64,000 bases of DNA from an uncultured Bacteroidales bacterium (GTDB lineage: Bacteria > Bacteroidota > Bacteroidia > Bacteroidales > Paludibacteraceae): positions 33,442 through 97,441 of the forward strand of contig CACZEL010000013.1 of the NCBI GenBank assembly GCA_902780235.1, given 5' to 3'. The notes under the pieces are model-generated. The model was not told where the DNA came from, searched no databases, and saw only the letters and a program-made list of their open reading frames with translations. The first letter of the stretch is position 1. Each line of letters starts with the position of its first letter. Positions 1 to 9,292 of the stretch are shown here, piece by piece. The position numbers and the translations under genes were made by a program.

Positions 1-13
1 AGGAGAAGGAATA

Positions 14-54
14 ATCGAGACCTCGAGATCTCGAGATGACGAGACCTCGAAAAG
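14..54. repeat. Short-unit array upstream of susC-like gene
   Basis: Imperfect repeats of CGAGA and CTCGAGAT fill the leader before the SusC-like start. It is the first of many locus-specific arrays in this window; a related CTCGAGATCTCGACATC array lies inside trmN6 at about 58863-58900. Confidence 0.6.
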
Positions 55-91
55 ATGAAACTCAACAAACACAAAATAACTAACAATCATT

Positions 92-3058
92 ATGAAAAAC
101 AAAACACTTTCCCTCAGTCTGATGGCCATCGCGCTGTTGCTCAGCGTAGCCATGCAGGCGCAGATTACGGGTACCGTTTTGGAGCCGTCGGGCGATCCGG
201 CTATCGGCGCCAGCATCCTTCAGATCGGTACAACCAATGGTGTGATTACAGATTTCGACGGTAACTTCGAACTCAACGTTCCGGAAGGTACCGAGCTGCA
301 GATCAGTTACATGGGCTTCCAGACACAGACCGCCGTTGCCAAGAAAGGCATGGTGATCCGTCTCGTAGAGGACACGCATGTGCTGCAGGAGGTGGTAGCC
401 ATTGGTTATGGATCCCAGAAGAAAAAAGAGATCACCGGTTCAGTTGCTTCTGTCAAAGCAGAGGACTTCAACGCCGGTGCAAAACCGAATGCTGTCGGTT
501 TGATCCAAGGTAAGGTAGCCGGTTTGAACATCAGCCGTACGACCTCTGACCCGACTTCTACCGGTTATAACATTCAGATCCGTGGCTTCTCGACCCTGAG
601 CGGTTCGGCTAACAAACCGTTGTACATCGTCGATGGTATCCCGACGGACAATATCGACAACGTAGCGCCGGAAGACATCGCTTCGATGGACGTCCTCAAG
701 GACGGTTCGGCAGCTGCTATCTACGGTACGCGTGGTAACAACGGTGTCATCCTGATCACGACCAAGCGTGGTGCAGCCGACGGCGGCGACGCTCCGAAGC
801 TGAACGTGGAGTACAGCGGATATGTATCCGTTTCCGCTCCGCGCACCAACACCGGTTTTGCTACTCCCGAGCAGTATCGTAACCTCGAGACCCTCTCGGG
901 CGGTAAGATCAAACCGGTTATCTACACCGACGCGAACGGCGAGAGCTACAACACCAACTGGATGCAGGCAGCTATGAAGCCGGCAGCTGTGATCACCAAT
1001 CATAACGTTGCTCTCTCGGGTGTAGCAAAGAACTTCAGCTACCGCGGTTCGGTGAACTACAAGTATGCAGAAGGTCTCGCGCTCAACACCGATCGTAACG
1101 AGATCATCGCTAAGTTCGCTGCGGACCAAAAAGCATTGCAAGGTTGGCTCCAACTGCAATACGACTTCTCGTACATGCACTACAAGAACAACTACGACTG
1201 CGGTGACTTCAAGCAAGCAGCTACCCTCAACCCGACGTATCCTATCTATGATAAGAACAATGAATCGGGCTATTTCGAACCGAACGGTTCGGGTCAAGCG
1301 AACCCGATCGAGGCTACGAACCTCAAAGAGTCGAACGCATATGGTAACTACTTCCGTGGTTCGGTTAAGGCTACCGTGAATATCAAGCCGGTTGAAGGTT
1401 TGAAAGTCAACGTATTGGCTGCTTTGGAAGAAGGCGACAACGCCAGCATGTGGTACAACTCGCAGAAATATCATGACAAAGAGTCTGCCGGTATGGCACA
1501 CCGCGAGAGCCACAACTCGTTCAAACAGTTGTACGAAGGAACGATCGACTACGTAGGTTCTTGGAATGGTCATAACCTGACCGCTCTTGCCGGTTTCTCG
1601 TATCAGCACGAGCTCTACGACGGTATCAGCGACATCACCAACTCGGGCTTCCCGACGGATAACTACAAGTACTATTCCTTGGGTGACGGTCTGACCGACA
1701 AATCGAAACTGACCGTTGCTACCTATCGCAACAGCAATACGCTGGCTTCCGCTTTCGGTCGTATCAACTATAACTACGACGAGCGTTACCTGCTCTCCGT
1801 TTCTCTCCGTGCTGAGGGTTCGAGCCGTTTCGGTGACAACCATAAATGGGGATGGTTCCCTGCTGTCAGCGCCGGTTGGCGTATCTCGGGTGAGAACTTC
1901 ATGAAGGATCAGGACTGGTGTAATGACCTTAAGCTCCGTGCCGGTTTCGGTATCACGGGTAACAACGCCGGTGGTAACCTGCTCTCCAAGCAGTTGCTCT
2001 CGCAAGGCGGTACGTTCTGGTATAACGGCGCATGGATCGCTACATACGGCGTAAGCCGTAACGCAAACCCGGATCTGCGCTGGGAGAAGAAATATGAGTA
2101 CAACGTAGGTATCGACTTCATGTTCCTCGACCAACGCCTCGGCGGTAGCTTGGATCTCTACTATCGTGACACGAAAGACCTGCTCTGGGACTACGATGTT
2201 CCGACTCCTCCGTTCTTGTTCGGTTCGATGACCGCTAACTGCGGTGAGGTCGTTTCGAAGGGTCTTGAACTCGCGTTGACCGGTGTTCCCGTTCGCACGA
2301 AAGACTGGGAGTGGACCTCTACTTGGACCATGGCGTTCAACAACAACAAGATCAAGAAACTCTCCGGTACCGTTATGTGGGAAGGTCATGAATATGAACT
2401 CCAATACAGCGAGAAACTCGTCGGTGGTGTAGGTGAGAACGGTTTGATGGGTGTGAATACCCAGAAGATCGTTGAGGGCGAGTCCATCGGTACTTTCTAC
2501 GGCTACCACTGCATCGGTATCTCCGACAAGGGTAACCTCATCTACGAGAAAGACGAGAACGGAAAGAACAAACTCCAGAAGATCGGTAACGCACAGCCTA
2601 TCATGACCTACGGCTGGAACAACACCATCCGCTGGAAATCGCTCGATATCTCGCTCTTCTTCCGTGGCGTTGTCGGCAACGACGTGCTGAACGTAAAACG
2701 TTGGGCGTACGGTCCGCAGAAGTCGCAAGGTCTGAACGTATTCATGAAAGACGTAGAGGGCTTGGCTAACGGTACCGCTGCTTATCGTCAGGGTGTCTTC
2801 TCAGACTACTACCTCGAGGACGGTTCGTACCTCAAGTTGGATAACATCACCGTGGGTTATACCTGGCATTTCAAAGACAACAAATACATCCAGTCTTGCC
2901 GTCTCTACGGTACGGCCGAGAACGTATTCACCATCACCAAGTACTCGGGTATCGATCCTGAGGTCAACACGATGAGTGTGGATGCTGCCGGTATCGATAA
3001 CTCCGGATTCTATCCTTCGGTTACCAATGTGCTGGTTGGTCTTAACCTCACCCTTTAA
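92..3058 (+). CDS. SusC/RagA-family TonB-dependent outer-membrane transporter
   Basis: A 988-residue SusC-type receptor that imports glycan fragments across the outer membrane, powered by TonB-ExbBD. Visible parts: a signal peptide (about 1-23, ending MQAQ), a carboxypeptidase-regulatory-like domain (about 25-110), a TonB-box-like stretch, the plug with the SusC hallmarks LYIVDGIP and AAAIYGTRGNNGVI, then a long beta-barrel ending in VLVGLNLTL. Length is normal for the family. It is followed by a SusD-like lipoprotein and a third surface lipoprotein, so it heads a small polysaccharide-utilisation cluster. No glycosidase or sensor lies in view, so the substrate cannot be named. Start chosen for the signal peptide. 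Confidence 0.95.
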   Translation: MKNKTLSLSLMAIALLLSVAMQAQITGTVLEPSGDPAIGASILQIGTTNGVITDFDGNFELNVPEGTELQISYMGFQTQTAVAKKGMVIRLVEDTHVLQEVVAIGYGSQKKKEITGSVASVKAEDFNAGAKPNAVGLIQGKVAGLNISRTTSDPTSTGYNIQIRGFSTLSGSANKPLYIVDGIPTDNIDNVAPEDIASMDVLKDGSAAAIYGTRGNNGVILITTKRGAADGGDAPKLNVEYSGYVSVSAPRTNTGFATPEQYRNLETLSGGKIKPVIYTDANGESYNTNWMQAAMKPAAVITNHNVALSGVAKNFSYRGSVNYKYAEGLALNTDRNEIIAKFAADQKALQGWLQLQYDFSYMHYKNNYDCGDFKQAATLNPTYPIYDKNNESGYFEPNGSGQANPIEATNLKESNAYGNYFRGSVKATVNIKPVEGLKVNVLAALEEGDNASMWYNSQKYHDKESAGMAHRESHNSFKQLYEGTIDYVGSWNGHNLTALAGFSYQHELYDGISDITNSGFPTDNYKYYSLGDGLTDKSKLTVATYRNSNTLASAFGRINYNYDERYLLSVSLRAEGSSRFGDNHKWGWFPAVSAGWRISGENFMKDQDWCNDLKLRAGFGITGNNAGGNLLSKQLLSQGGTFWYNGAWIATYGVSRNANPDLRWEKKYEYNVGIDFMFLDQRLGGSLDLYYRDTKDLLWDYDVPTPPFLFGSMTANCGEVVSKGLELALTGVPVRTKDWEWTSTWTMAFNNNKIKKLSGTVMWEGHEYELQYSEKLVGGVGENGLMGVNTQKIVEGESIGTFYGYHCIGISDKGNLIYEKDENGKNKLQKIGNAQPIMTYGWNNTIRWKSLDISLFFRGVVGNDVLNVKRWAYGPQKSQGLNVFMKDVEGLANGTAAYRQGVFSDYYLEDGSYLKLDNITVGYTWHFKDNKYIQSCRLYGTAENVFTITKYSGIDPEVNTMSVDAAGIDNSGFYPSVTNVLVGLNLTL

Positions 3059-3084
3059 TACAAACTTAAATGAAGATAACAATT

Positions 3085-4746
3085 ATGAAAAAGTCATTAA
3101 TACTTGTATTAACCGCAGTTGCTATCTTGGCAAGCGGTTGTCACATGCTCGACGAGGAGGTTTACGGCCAACCTACGGCTGAAGAACTGCTGGCCAACGA
3201 ACAGAACGTGGCTAAAGTAGTCGGGCAAGCTTATTCGGAAGTAAAATGGCTCCACGACCACTGGGGATACTGGGGCATCAACACGATCTCTTCCGACGAG
3301 TGCGTTAACCCCGTTCGTATTCCGGGTAACGACTGGAACGATGATGGCTACTGGAAAGGCTTCAACGACCATTCCTGGACCGCTAACGACCAGTCTTTCG
3401 AGTTCGTATGGCAGTACTCCAACGCCGGAGCCGTGCTCTGTAACAAGATCCTGAGCCAGCTCGCAGGCATCCAGAACTCCATGGATCCCGCTGTCTATGC
3501 CCGCTTCACGGGTGAGCTCAAGGTGCTCCGCTGCTATTACTACTACACCCTCTTCGACGCTTTCGGACGTATCCCGTATCAGGAGGACTATTCTGCTGAC
3601 CGCGTTCCGCAGGCTGACACATGGGTCGTATGGAACAAACTCGTGACGACCCTCGAGGCTGAGGCTGACAATATGCCTAAGATCACCGATGAGAACCGCG
3701 CTGAGAACTACGGCCGTTGCTCGCAAGGCTTCGCTTACGCACTGCTCGCTCGTCTCTATCTGAACGCGCTTTCCTTCGGCGTTACACCGGAGAACTGCGG
3801 CATCGAAGGTATCAGCACCGATAATGATTTCTATCAGAAAGCGCTGGACGCTTGTAAGAAAGTGATCGACAGCGGTTCGTACACCATCGAGGATGATTTC
3901 TTCGCTAACTTCAAGATCAACAACGAGAACTCGCGTGAGAACATCTTCGTCATCGTAGAGGACGGTAACGCTTCGTTCGACTATCGTGACGTAGCCGGCA
4001 AACTGTCCAACAAACTGCGTATCACCATGCTGACCCTCAACTACTGCCACCAGCAGTGCTGGGGCCTGAAGGAGAAACCGTGGAACGGCTTCTGCGCTCC
4101 GACGGACTTCTTGGCTAAGTATGAGTACGGTAAAGACCTCCGCGGTCCTTGCGATAGCCTCAAGGGTACCCACGGCTGCGACGGTTGGGGTTGGTTCCTT
4201 GGCCCGGTTTACAAAGATGAAACGAGCATGGATACCCTCGTCATGACCGATAAGGGTAACCTCAAAGCTTGCATGAGCGCACGCGTGACCTCGCTGACCG
4301 AGGCAACCCATAATGACGGTGCTCGTCTGCTCAAGTACGAGGTAGCCAAGAACGGCGTGAACAAATATTGCGACAACGATTTCGTGCTGATGCGTTATGC
4401 GGACGTGCTCTACATGGCTTACGAGGCTGCTTATCGTCTGGGCGACAGTTATGCAAACACCTTGCTCGCTGATCCGGACTTCATGAAGATCCGTACACGT
4501 GTGAACATGCCGGCTTATTCGGCGCTCGACCTCGACGAACTGCTCGATGAGCGTGGCCGTGAGTTCGCATGGGAGATGGTTCGCCGTCGTGACCTCATCC
4601 GCTTCAACAAGTATTCTCAGGGCGAATGGCAATTCAAGAAGAAAGCGGCTGATAACCACTGCGACTGGTTCCCGATCCCGCGTAAGATGATCGAGACCTC
4701 AGGCGGTATGTGGACCCAGAACCCGGGTTATGAAACCGATAATTAA
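3085..4746 (+). CDS. SusD/RagB-family surface glycan-binding lipoprotein
   Basis: A 553-residue SusD-like lipoprotein that caps the SusC pore and captures the glycan at the cell surface. The start at MKKSLIL gives a clean lipoprotein signal with lipobox LASGC; an upstream ATG at 3070 would add only five residues. Family features include the helical, TPR-rich N-terminal half, the conserved RCYYYYTLFDAFGRIP-like segment, and the C-terminal DERGREFAWEMVRRRDLIRF motif followed by WFPIPRKMIE. It lies 26 bases downstream of the SusC-like gene and is almost certainly co-transcribed with it. Confidence 0.95.
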   Translation: MKKSLILVLTAVAILASGCHMLDEEVYGQPTAEELLANEQNVAKVVGQAYSEVKWLHDHWGYWGINTISSDECVNPVRIPGNDWNDDGYWKGFNDHSWTANDQSFEFVWQYSNAGAVLCNKILSQLAGIQNSMDPAVYARFTGELKVLRCYYYYTLFDAFGRIPYQEDYSADRVPQADTWVVWNKLVTTLEAEADNMPKITDENRAENYGRCSQGFAYALLARLYLNALSFGVTPENCGIEGISTDNDFYQKALDACKKVIDSGSYTIEDDFFANFKINNENSRENIFVIVEDGNASFDYRDVAGKLSNKLRITMLTLNYCHQQCWGLKEKPWNGFCAPTDFLAKYEYGKDLRGPCDSLKGTHGCDGWGWFLGPVYKDETSMDTLVMTDKGNLKACMSARVTSLTEATHNDGARLLKYEVAKNGVNKYCDNDFVLMRYADVLYMAYEAAYRLGDSYANTLLADPDFMKIRTRVNMPAYSALDLDELLDERGREFAWEMVRRRDLIRFNKYSQGEWQFKKKAADNHCDWFPIPRKMIETSGGMWTQNPGYETDN

Positions 4747-4813
4747 TCGAATAATTTCACGAAAGTGACTTTATACAATCAACATTTTTAATTAACTTAA
4801 TTTATTAAACATT

Positions 4814-5944
4814 ATGAAATTCAACAAATTGTTTTTCGCAGCTGTTGCTTTTGCAACACTGGCAATGGTAGGTTGTAAGAAGAATGGCCAGAACGAGCCG
4901 ACTCCGGTTCCAGGTCCGGATGAGGAAGAAGTTCCTGAGTGCCCGGCTATCGACGCTCCGGGTGCAGGTAGCACGACGATCGCTATCTACGCTGAGGTTT
5001 GCCCGCGTGGCTGCTACATCGTAGGTAACAGTACTCCTGCAGGTTGGAATGAGAAAGACGATCAGTCGCTGCTGACTCCGGTTCAGGGTGCTGACAACTG
5101 GTATTCCGTAACCATTCCGTTCTTTGATGACCTTCAGATCAAGGCTATCGCTCGTCCGTCTGACGAGGATGTAGAGCTCGGTTGGAGCTACCAATGGGGT
5201 AAGAACTACGATCCGAATGATCCGGGCGACCTCGACGAGAGCGTTGAGAACACCAAGATCCTTGCCGGTACCGGTGAGTTCGAGTATGAGAACCAAGGTC
5301 AACCGAAACTGATCCACGTTGCTGATAACGGTGTTATCTACATCTGGGTTAAGAACTGGGCTGCAAGTCCTGTTATTGAGGCTAAGAAACTAGAGACCGC
5401 TTGGGTTAAGAGTAACTTCAACAACGAAGACTGGGCTTGGTACGAGATGACCGCTAAGGGTGACGGCGTATTCGAGTTCGAAGGTATCTGGGGTGGTAAC
5501 GGATGTAACATCAACGAGACCGGCACTGACGACGGTGCTCAGTGGTATGCTAATCCGGAGCTCATCGACGATCCGAAAGCTGGTGACAAAGTATTGGTTA
5601 CCTTCGTTTCTGAGAAGATGGCTATCGGTCAACTCTCTATCAAACTGTTGGAGAAGGGTCAACACGATGTTGTTCCTGCTGGTAACGGTACGTTCGTTGT
5701 AACGGTTGCTAACCGTGAGTATACGGATGGTGACGTTTGTATCTTCACCGGTAACTTCGCCGAGAAGAGCTGGGGCGATTCTGACCGCGCTATGACTTAC
5801 GATGCAGGTACAGGTAAGTGGAGTTGGACCGGTGAGTATCCGGAGGACTTCGAGTACAAAGTTATCTACAACGGCTCTTGGGCTGGTGGTAACAACGTGA
5901 AATTCGACGGCTCGAACTACGAGGCTACGTTCGAAATTCAATAA
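4814..5944 (+). CDS. SusE/SusF-like surface lipoprotein with starch-binding-type repeats
   Basis: A 376-residue lipoprotein (lipobox LAMVGC, then an acidic proline-rich linker) placed directly after SusD, where SusE/SusF-type glycan-binding proteins sit. The body has two or three beta-sandwich units with CBM-like phrasing: YIVGNSTPAGWN near 70-85 and VCIFTGNFAEKSW near the C-terminus, with the aromatic residues expected on a sugar-binding face. It has no catalytic domain. Probable role is extra glycan capture at the surface. Ligand unknown; assignment rests on position and fold-like motifs. It is followed by a terminator. Confidence 0.75.
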   Translation: MKFNKLFFAAVAFATLAMVGCKKNGQNEPTPVPGPDEEEVPECPAIDAPGAGSTTIAIYAEVCPRGCYIVGNSTPAGWNEKDDQSLLTPVQGADNWYSVTIPFFDDLQIKAIARPSDEDVELGWSYQWGKNYDPNDPGDLDESVENTKILAGTGEFEYENQGQPKLIHVADNGVIYIWVKNWAASPVIEAKKLETAWVKSNFNNEDWAWYEMTAKGDGVFEFEGIWGGNGCNINETGTDDGAQWYANPELIDDPKAGDKVLVTFVSEKMAIGQLSIKLLEKGQHDVVPAGNGTFVVTVANREYTDGDVCIFTGNFAEKSWGDSDRAMTYDAGTGKWSWTGEYPEDFEYKVIYNGSWAGGNNVKFDGSNYEATFEIQ

Positions 5945-5964
5945 TCAACCCGCTTGATTTACGA

Positions 5965-5996
5965 AATAGGTGCGCTTCGGTGCACCTATTTTTTTG
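5965..5996 (+). terminator. Rho-independent terminator of the SusCD locus
   Basis: Nine-base stem AATAGGTGC / GCACCTATT with an eight-base loop, followed by a run of seven T on the + strand, 20 bases after the SusE/F-like stop. Confidence 0.85.
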
Positions 5997-6033
5997 TATA
6001 TTTCGTAAAAAACGTAAAAAATAACATTTTTTA

Positions 6034-6066
6034 TTTGCATAATTCAAAAAAATGTTGTAACTTTGC
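6034..6066 (+). promoter_or_regulatory. Bacteroidetes-type promoter
   Basis: TTTGCATA (-33) and TAACTTTGC (-7) at the usual spacing, upstream of the membrane-protein gene at 6113. Confidence 0.75.
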
Positions 6067-6112
6067 GGCATAATTGAAAAACCACGTCGTTTAACCTTTA
6101 AAATTCGATGCT

Positions 6113-6862
6113 ATGACACTGGAAGAATTTTTACTCTATTCCCTGATTTTTGTATTGGTCGGCTTGATGTTGGTGTCCCTCTTTTTGGTTTGGCACTGGT
6201 TCGATGCACGCGATCGATTGAAGGTCGTTCGTGAGGCTACGCGTGAGCAGACGATCCATGCGATTCATCATGCGCACAACAAATGCCGTATCTTGCTTTA
6301 CATCAGTTTTGTGCTCGCACTGGCGTACATCCCCGTGCCCTTTATCATGGGTGAGTACTACGGTACGGTGGCTTATCCGGGCGTAGTGATTTTAGCAGAC
6401 TTGCTGATGCTCTTTACCCTGCGTGCGCGTGCGAAAGTGTATCTCGCAAGCATCGATGAGTATGTGAGTGCGAACGAAGAGCATGTCCGTGAGGCAGCCG
6501 CTCTGCGTGAGCAGCAGCGTGAGCAGTGGAGACGCGAAGCGCCGGAACTCAACAAGGAAGCGCAAGCGCAGATACAAGAACTCTTCGGCGGTGTCTATGA
6601 TGTCTGGTTCCAACATGATATCCTCCTTGGCCGTTGCGTGCTGGCTAACGCTGAACTCGGTTTGCTCTATGCGCAAGGCGTTGTGCTGAAGTTCTCGGAG
6701 ATCATGGAGGTTCGTCCGGGTCGTAAGGACCTCAAGCTCGTGACGAGCAACAGTCTGAGCCCCTTTGTGACGATTGATTTCGGTGCGCTGCCGATCAATC
6801 CTGAGACAGGAAACAAGTACATGGACGAGCTGGCAGAAAAGATCCAAGCTCTCATCCCATAA
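6113..6862 (+). CDS. Membrane protein of unknown function
   Basis: A 249-residue protein not recognised as a named family. It has a hydrophobic N-terminal helix (about 7-27), a short charged His-rich loop, a TM hairpin (about 62-105), a charged coiled-coil-like stretch rich in E, Q and R (about 115-155), and a soluble C-terminal domain of about 95 residues. The C-terminal domain resembles a small beta domain (WFQHDILLGRCVLANAELGL, then a regular beta pattern). It is a single gene with its own promoter and terminator, so not part of the glycan operon. Likely inner-membrane, with the C-terminal domain in the cytoplasm (inference). Confidence 0.75.
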   Translation: MTLEEFLLYSLIFVLVGLMLVSLFLVWHWFDARDRLKVVREATREQTIHAIHHAHNKCRILLYISFVLALAYIPVPFIMGEYYGTVAYPGVVILADLLMLFTLRARAKVYLASIDEYVSANEEHVREAAALREQQREQWRREAPELNKEAQAQIQELFGGVYDVWFQHDILLGRCVLANAELGLLYAQGVVLKFSEIMEVRPGRKDLKLVTSNSLSPFVTIDFGALPINPETGNKYMDELAEKIQALIP

Positions 6863-6889
6863 AAAAAAGAGGCGTTTGCCTCTTTTTTT
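6863..6889. terminator. Bidirectional terminator hairpin
   Basis: AAAAAGAGGC / GCCTCTTTTT stem with T-runs on either strand, between converging genes (membrane protein on +, panB on -). Confidence 0.85.
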
Positions 6890-6893
6890 TTAC

Positions 6894-6935
6894 CTTTCAC
6901 CTTTCACTTTTCACTTTTCACTTTTCACTTTTCAA
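6894..6935. repeat. TTTCAC(T/C)T array at the panB stop
   Basis: About six tandem copies of a 7-base unit. Read on the minus strand the unit is AAAGTGA, and the TGA stop of panB is itself the first copy, so the array begins at the stop codon. Confidence 0.8.
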
Positions 6936-7747
6936 TAACTCTCTTCGTCGGAAGGGAAGCTGCTGTCCTTGACGGCATCGATATAGTCGTTGACTGCATC
7001 CTTTACCGTTCCGGCTAATTGCGCAAAATGACGTAGGAACTTCGGCTTGAAGCCTTGGTTCAGACCGAGCATGTCGTGCAGTACCAGCACTTGTCCGTCG
7101 CATTTATTGCCGGCTCCGATACCGATCACCGGACAACTGACGGCTTTGGTGACGCGCTCCGCTAACGCTGCCGGTATCTTCTCCAGTACGATGGAGAAAC
7201 AGCCTGCCTCGTCCAACAGTTTGGCATCGTGCAGCAGTTTTTCAGCCTCCGCTTCCTCTTTGGCACGCAAGCCGTAGCCGCCGAACTGATTCACGCTCTG
7301 CGGCGTCAGACCGAGATGTCCCATGACGGGTATACCCGCTTGGATCATATGGCGAATGGCCGGCAGGATCTCTTCGCCGCCTTCTAACTTAACCGCATCG
7401 CATCCGCTCTCCTTGAGGATCTTGATCGCATTGCGTACGGCTTCCTCTTCGCTCACCTGATAGCTGCCGAACGGCATGTCGCATACCACGAGCGCGTGTT
7501 GGGCGGCACGAACGACTCCCTTGGTCAGGAAAATCATCTCCTCTACCGTGATCGGCAGCGTGTAGTTATTGCCGCAAACGACATTGCTGGCGCTGTCGCC
7601 AACGAGCAGTATGTCGATGCCTGCTTCGTCCACCAGACTGGCCAGCGTAAAATCATAACTTGTTAACATGGCGATCTTCTCGCCGTTCGCCTTCATCTGA
7701 CGCAGTTTTGCTGTCGTCATTCGGCTATTTTGTACATGTACAGACAT
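6932..7747 (-). CDS. panB: 3-methyl-2-oxobutanoate hydroxymethyltransferase
   Basis: A 271-residue PanB, normal length. It transfers a hydroxymethyl group from methylene-THF to alpha-ketoisovalerate, giving ketopantoate, the first committed step of pantothenate synthesis. Recognisable TIM-barrel motifs: MLTSYDFTLASLVDEAGID, LVGDSASNVV (metal-binding Asp), DMPFGSYQ, VKLEGG, MGHLGLTPQSVNQFGGY and IGIGAGNKCDGQVLVLHDMLG. The start lies two bases after the stop of the FecCD permease gene, so the two are probably co-transcribed; no functional link is obvious. Confidence 0.95.
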   Translation of the reverse strand: MSVHVQNSRMTTAKLRQMKANGEKIAMLTSYDFTLASLVDEAGIDILLVGDSASNVVCGNNYTLPITVEEMIFLTKGVVRAAQHALVVCDMPFGSYQVSEEEAVRNAIKILKESGCDAVKLEGGEEILPAIRHMIQAGIPVMGHLGLTPQSVNQFGGYGLRAKEEAEAEKLLHDAKLLDEAGCFSIVLEKIPAALAERVTKAVSCPVIGIGAGNKCDGQVLVLHDMLGLNQGFKPKFLRHFAQLAGTVKDAVNDYIDAVKDSSFPSDEESY

Positions 7748-7749
7748 TA

Positions 7750-8697
7750 TTATTTATGTTTTAATATGATCCAGATGATTATTGGCGCACCGAAGAGCGC
7801 GGAAACCGTGCTTATCGGTAGCGGGTAGATAAAGAGCGAGCAGAGGACATCGCAGACCAACAGCAGGCAAGCGCCGATAAGGACGCAGGCAGGGATGGTG
7901 ATGCGATGATTGGAGGTCTTGAAGATCCCTCGTGCGATATGGGGAACGGCTACGCCGATGAAGGCGATCGGACCGCAGAAAGCGGTGACACCTCCGGCGA
8001 GCAGACCCGTTGCCAAGACGATGAACAGGCGCGTACGCGACACGTTGATGCCTAAACCTTTGGCATATTCTTCGCCTAAGAGCAAACCGTTCAGCGGTTT
8101 CAATGCCAAGAGAACAAACAGTGCACCGACCAGCAGGATAGGCACCATCAGTTGCATGTCGCTCCAACCGACGCTGCTGAGCGAACCCAGCGTCCAGACG
8201 ATAAACAACTTCAGCGCATCGGGGTTGGCGAAGTTCTGCAGCAGACTCACCAAGGCGCCGGCGATAGACCCGAACATCATACCCACGATCAATAGACTCA
8301 CATTACTCGTCACGCGTCTGCTGACCGCCAGCACTAACAACAGTACTAATGTTGCTCCTATGCAAGCTGCGATCGGAAGCATCAGTACCAGTGAAGCGGA
8401 ACACATCGTCAGAAAAGCGACTCCGAGGCTGGCACCACTTGATACACCGAGCGTATAAGGTCCTGCCAAGGGATTTCGGAACAGCGTCTGCATGATCAGA
8501 CCCGAGACGGACAAAGCGGCACCGGCAAGAACCGCCGTGATCGCTTTTGGGATACGGATGGCATGCAGGATATTTTGCTCCATCGGATTCAGATCGCCCC
8601 ACGGCCAAAGCCATATGCTGCCGCTACATATATCCAGGCAAAAAAAGAGTGCCAAAAGCACGCCCAATCCTATAAATATTCCTGCGTTTCTCTTCAT
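7750..8697 (-). CDS. FecCD-family ABC transporter permease (siderophore/haem/B12 type)
   Basis: A 315-residue permease of the BtuC/FecCD family with about nine to ten membrane segments. Family motifs include RIPKAITAVLAGAALSVSGLIMQ, NPLAGPYTLGVSSGASLG, the FCGPIAFIGVAVPHIAR segment near the ATPase contact, and ISTVSALFGAPIIIWII at the C-terminus. The start MKRNAGIF is preferred over an ATG 48 bases upstream because that ATG lies inside the promoter. No ATPase or binding protein gene is adjacent, so the rest of the transporter is encoded elsewhere. Substrate (iron complex, haem or cobalamin) cannot be fixed. Confidence 0.9.
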   Translation of the reverse strand: MKRNAGIFIGLGVLLALFFCLDICSGSIWLWPWGDLNPMEQNILHAIRIPKAITAVLAGAALSVSGLIMQTLFRNPLAGPYTLGVSSGASLGVAFLTMCSASLVLMLPIAACIGATLVLLLVLAVSRRVTSNVSLLIVGMMFGSIAGALVSLLQNFANPDALKLFIVWTLGSLSSVGWSDMQLMVPILLVGALFVLLALKPLNGLLLGEEYAKGLGINVSRTRLFIVLATGLLAGGVTAFCGPIAFIGVAVPHIARGIFKTSNHRITIPACVLIGACLLLVCDVLCSLFIYPLPISTVSALFGAPIIIWIILKHK

Positions 8698-8712
8698 CGT
8701 TTGCAAAAACGA

Positions 8713-8747
8713 TGCAAAGGTACTGCTTTTTTTTGATATATGCAAAT
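8713..8747 (-). promoter_or_regulatory. Promoter of FecCD-panB unit
   Basis: On the minus strand: ATTTGCATA, an A-rich spacer, then TACCTTTGC. The inferred transcription start is about 12-15 bases before the ATG at 8697. Confidence 0.8.
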
Positions 8748-8883
8748 AAATCTGCTATTTGAGTAGGTATTGTCCCTTATTTGTCTCCTATTAGGGTGCG
8801 TAAAGGGTAGTACAATGACTAAGAAATAACTAAGAAATAACTAAGTGACTAAACCTGAAAAAGGTTTACTGATCAAAAGACGC

Positions 8884-8918
8884 TGCAAAGGTACGAAAAA
8901 ATATTGATATATGCAAAT
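8884..8918 (-). promoter_or_regulatory. Orphan Bacteroidetes-type promoter
   Basis: ATTTGCATA and TACCTTTGCA on the minus strand match the FecCD promoter closely, but the next 135 bases hold no ORF. Either a small RNA, a second distal promoter for FecCD, or a relic. Confidence 0.6.
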
Positions 8919-9033
8919 AAATGGTCAAAAAAAGGCCAAAATGATCCAAAAAAGAATGAAAAAAATGCACTGGCGAAAGTGGCGATATTGGCGATATCGC
9001 CAAAAACGTCAAGATCGCCATGCAAAAAATGAC

Positions 9034-9177
9034 ATGACACTTTTGACACTTTTGACACTTTCTATCTTTTTGATAGCTTTGCGTCCTATTGAACGTATCA
9101 AAATGTAAACAATCGTCCCCAAAATCGCGCGCATTTTTGACTTTTTGTAAGAAAGTGTCAAAGTGTCAAAAGTGTCA
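9034..9177. repeat. Inverted repeat of GTGTCAAAA units
   Basis: Left arm 9034-9063 carries three TGACACTTT copies; right arm 9150-9177 carries the reverse complement with one base missing in the middle unit. The loop is about 86 bases. Confidence 0.7.
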
Positions 9178-9292
9178 GTGCAAATTTTTATACAAGCGGC
9201 AAAATCGGAAGAGGATTTTTTATATCTGTCCAAAATTACCAAAATGAATCAAAAAATATTAATCGGCGAATTATGCGAATTATTTCTTCTAG

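Larger units (their letters stand above)
8748..9292. other. Repeat-rich intergenic region without a convincing gene
   Basis: No ORF has coding character. It contains: a tandem ACTAAGAAATA repeat (about 8816-8856); a small inverted repeat TAAACCTGAAAAAGGTTTA (about 8855-8873); a second full promoter pointing left with no gene before the FecCD promoter; the perfect 16-base palindrome TTGGCGATATCGCCAA (8988-9003); and a long inverted repeat of GTGTCAAAA units (9034-9177). Possibly the remnant of an inserted element. Confidence 0.5.

Noticed and set aside
440-2728. 762-residue antisense ORF opposite the SusC-like gene
   Set aside because: Arg/Val-rich shadow of the codon pattern of the real gene; no domain, signal or start context.
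3109-4659. 516-residue ORF antisense to the SusD-like gene
   Set aside because: Same cause as the other antisense ORFs; the + strand gene is unambiguous.
8911-9108. 65-residue ORF in the repeat-rich gap
   Set aside because: Composed of translated low-complexity repeats; no coding character.
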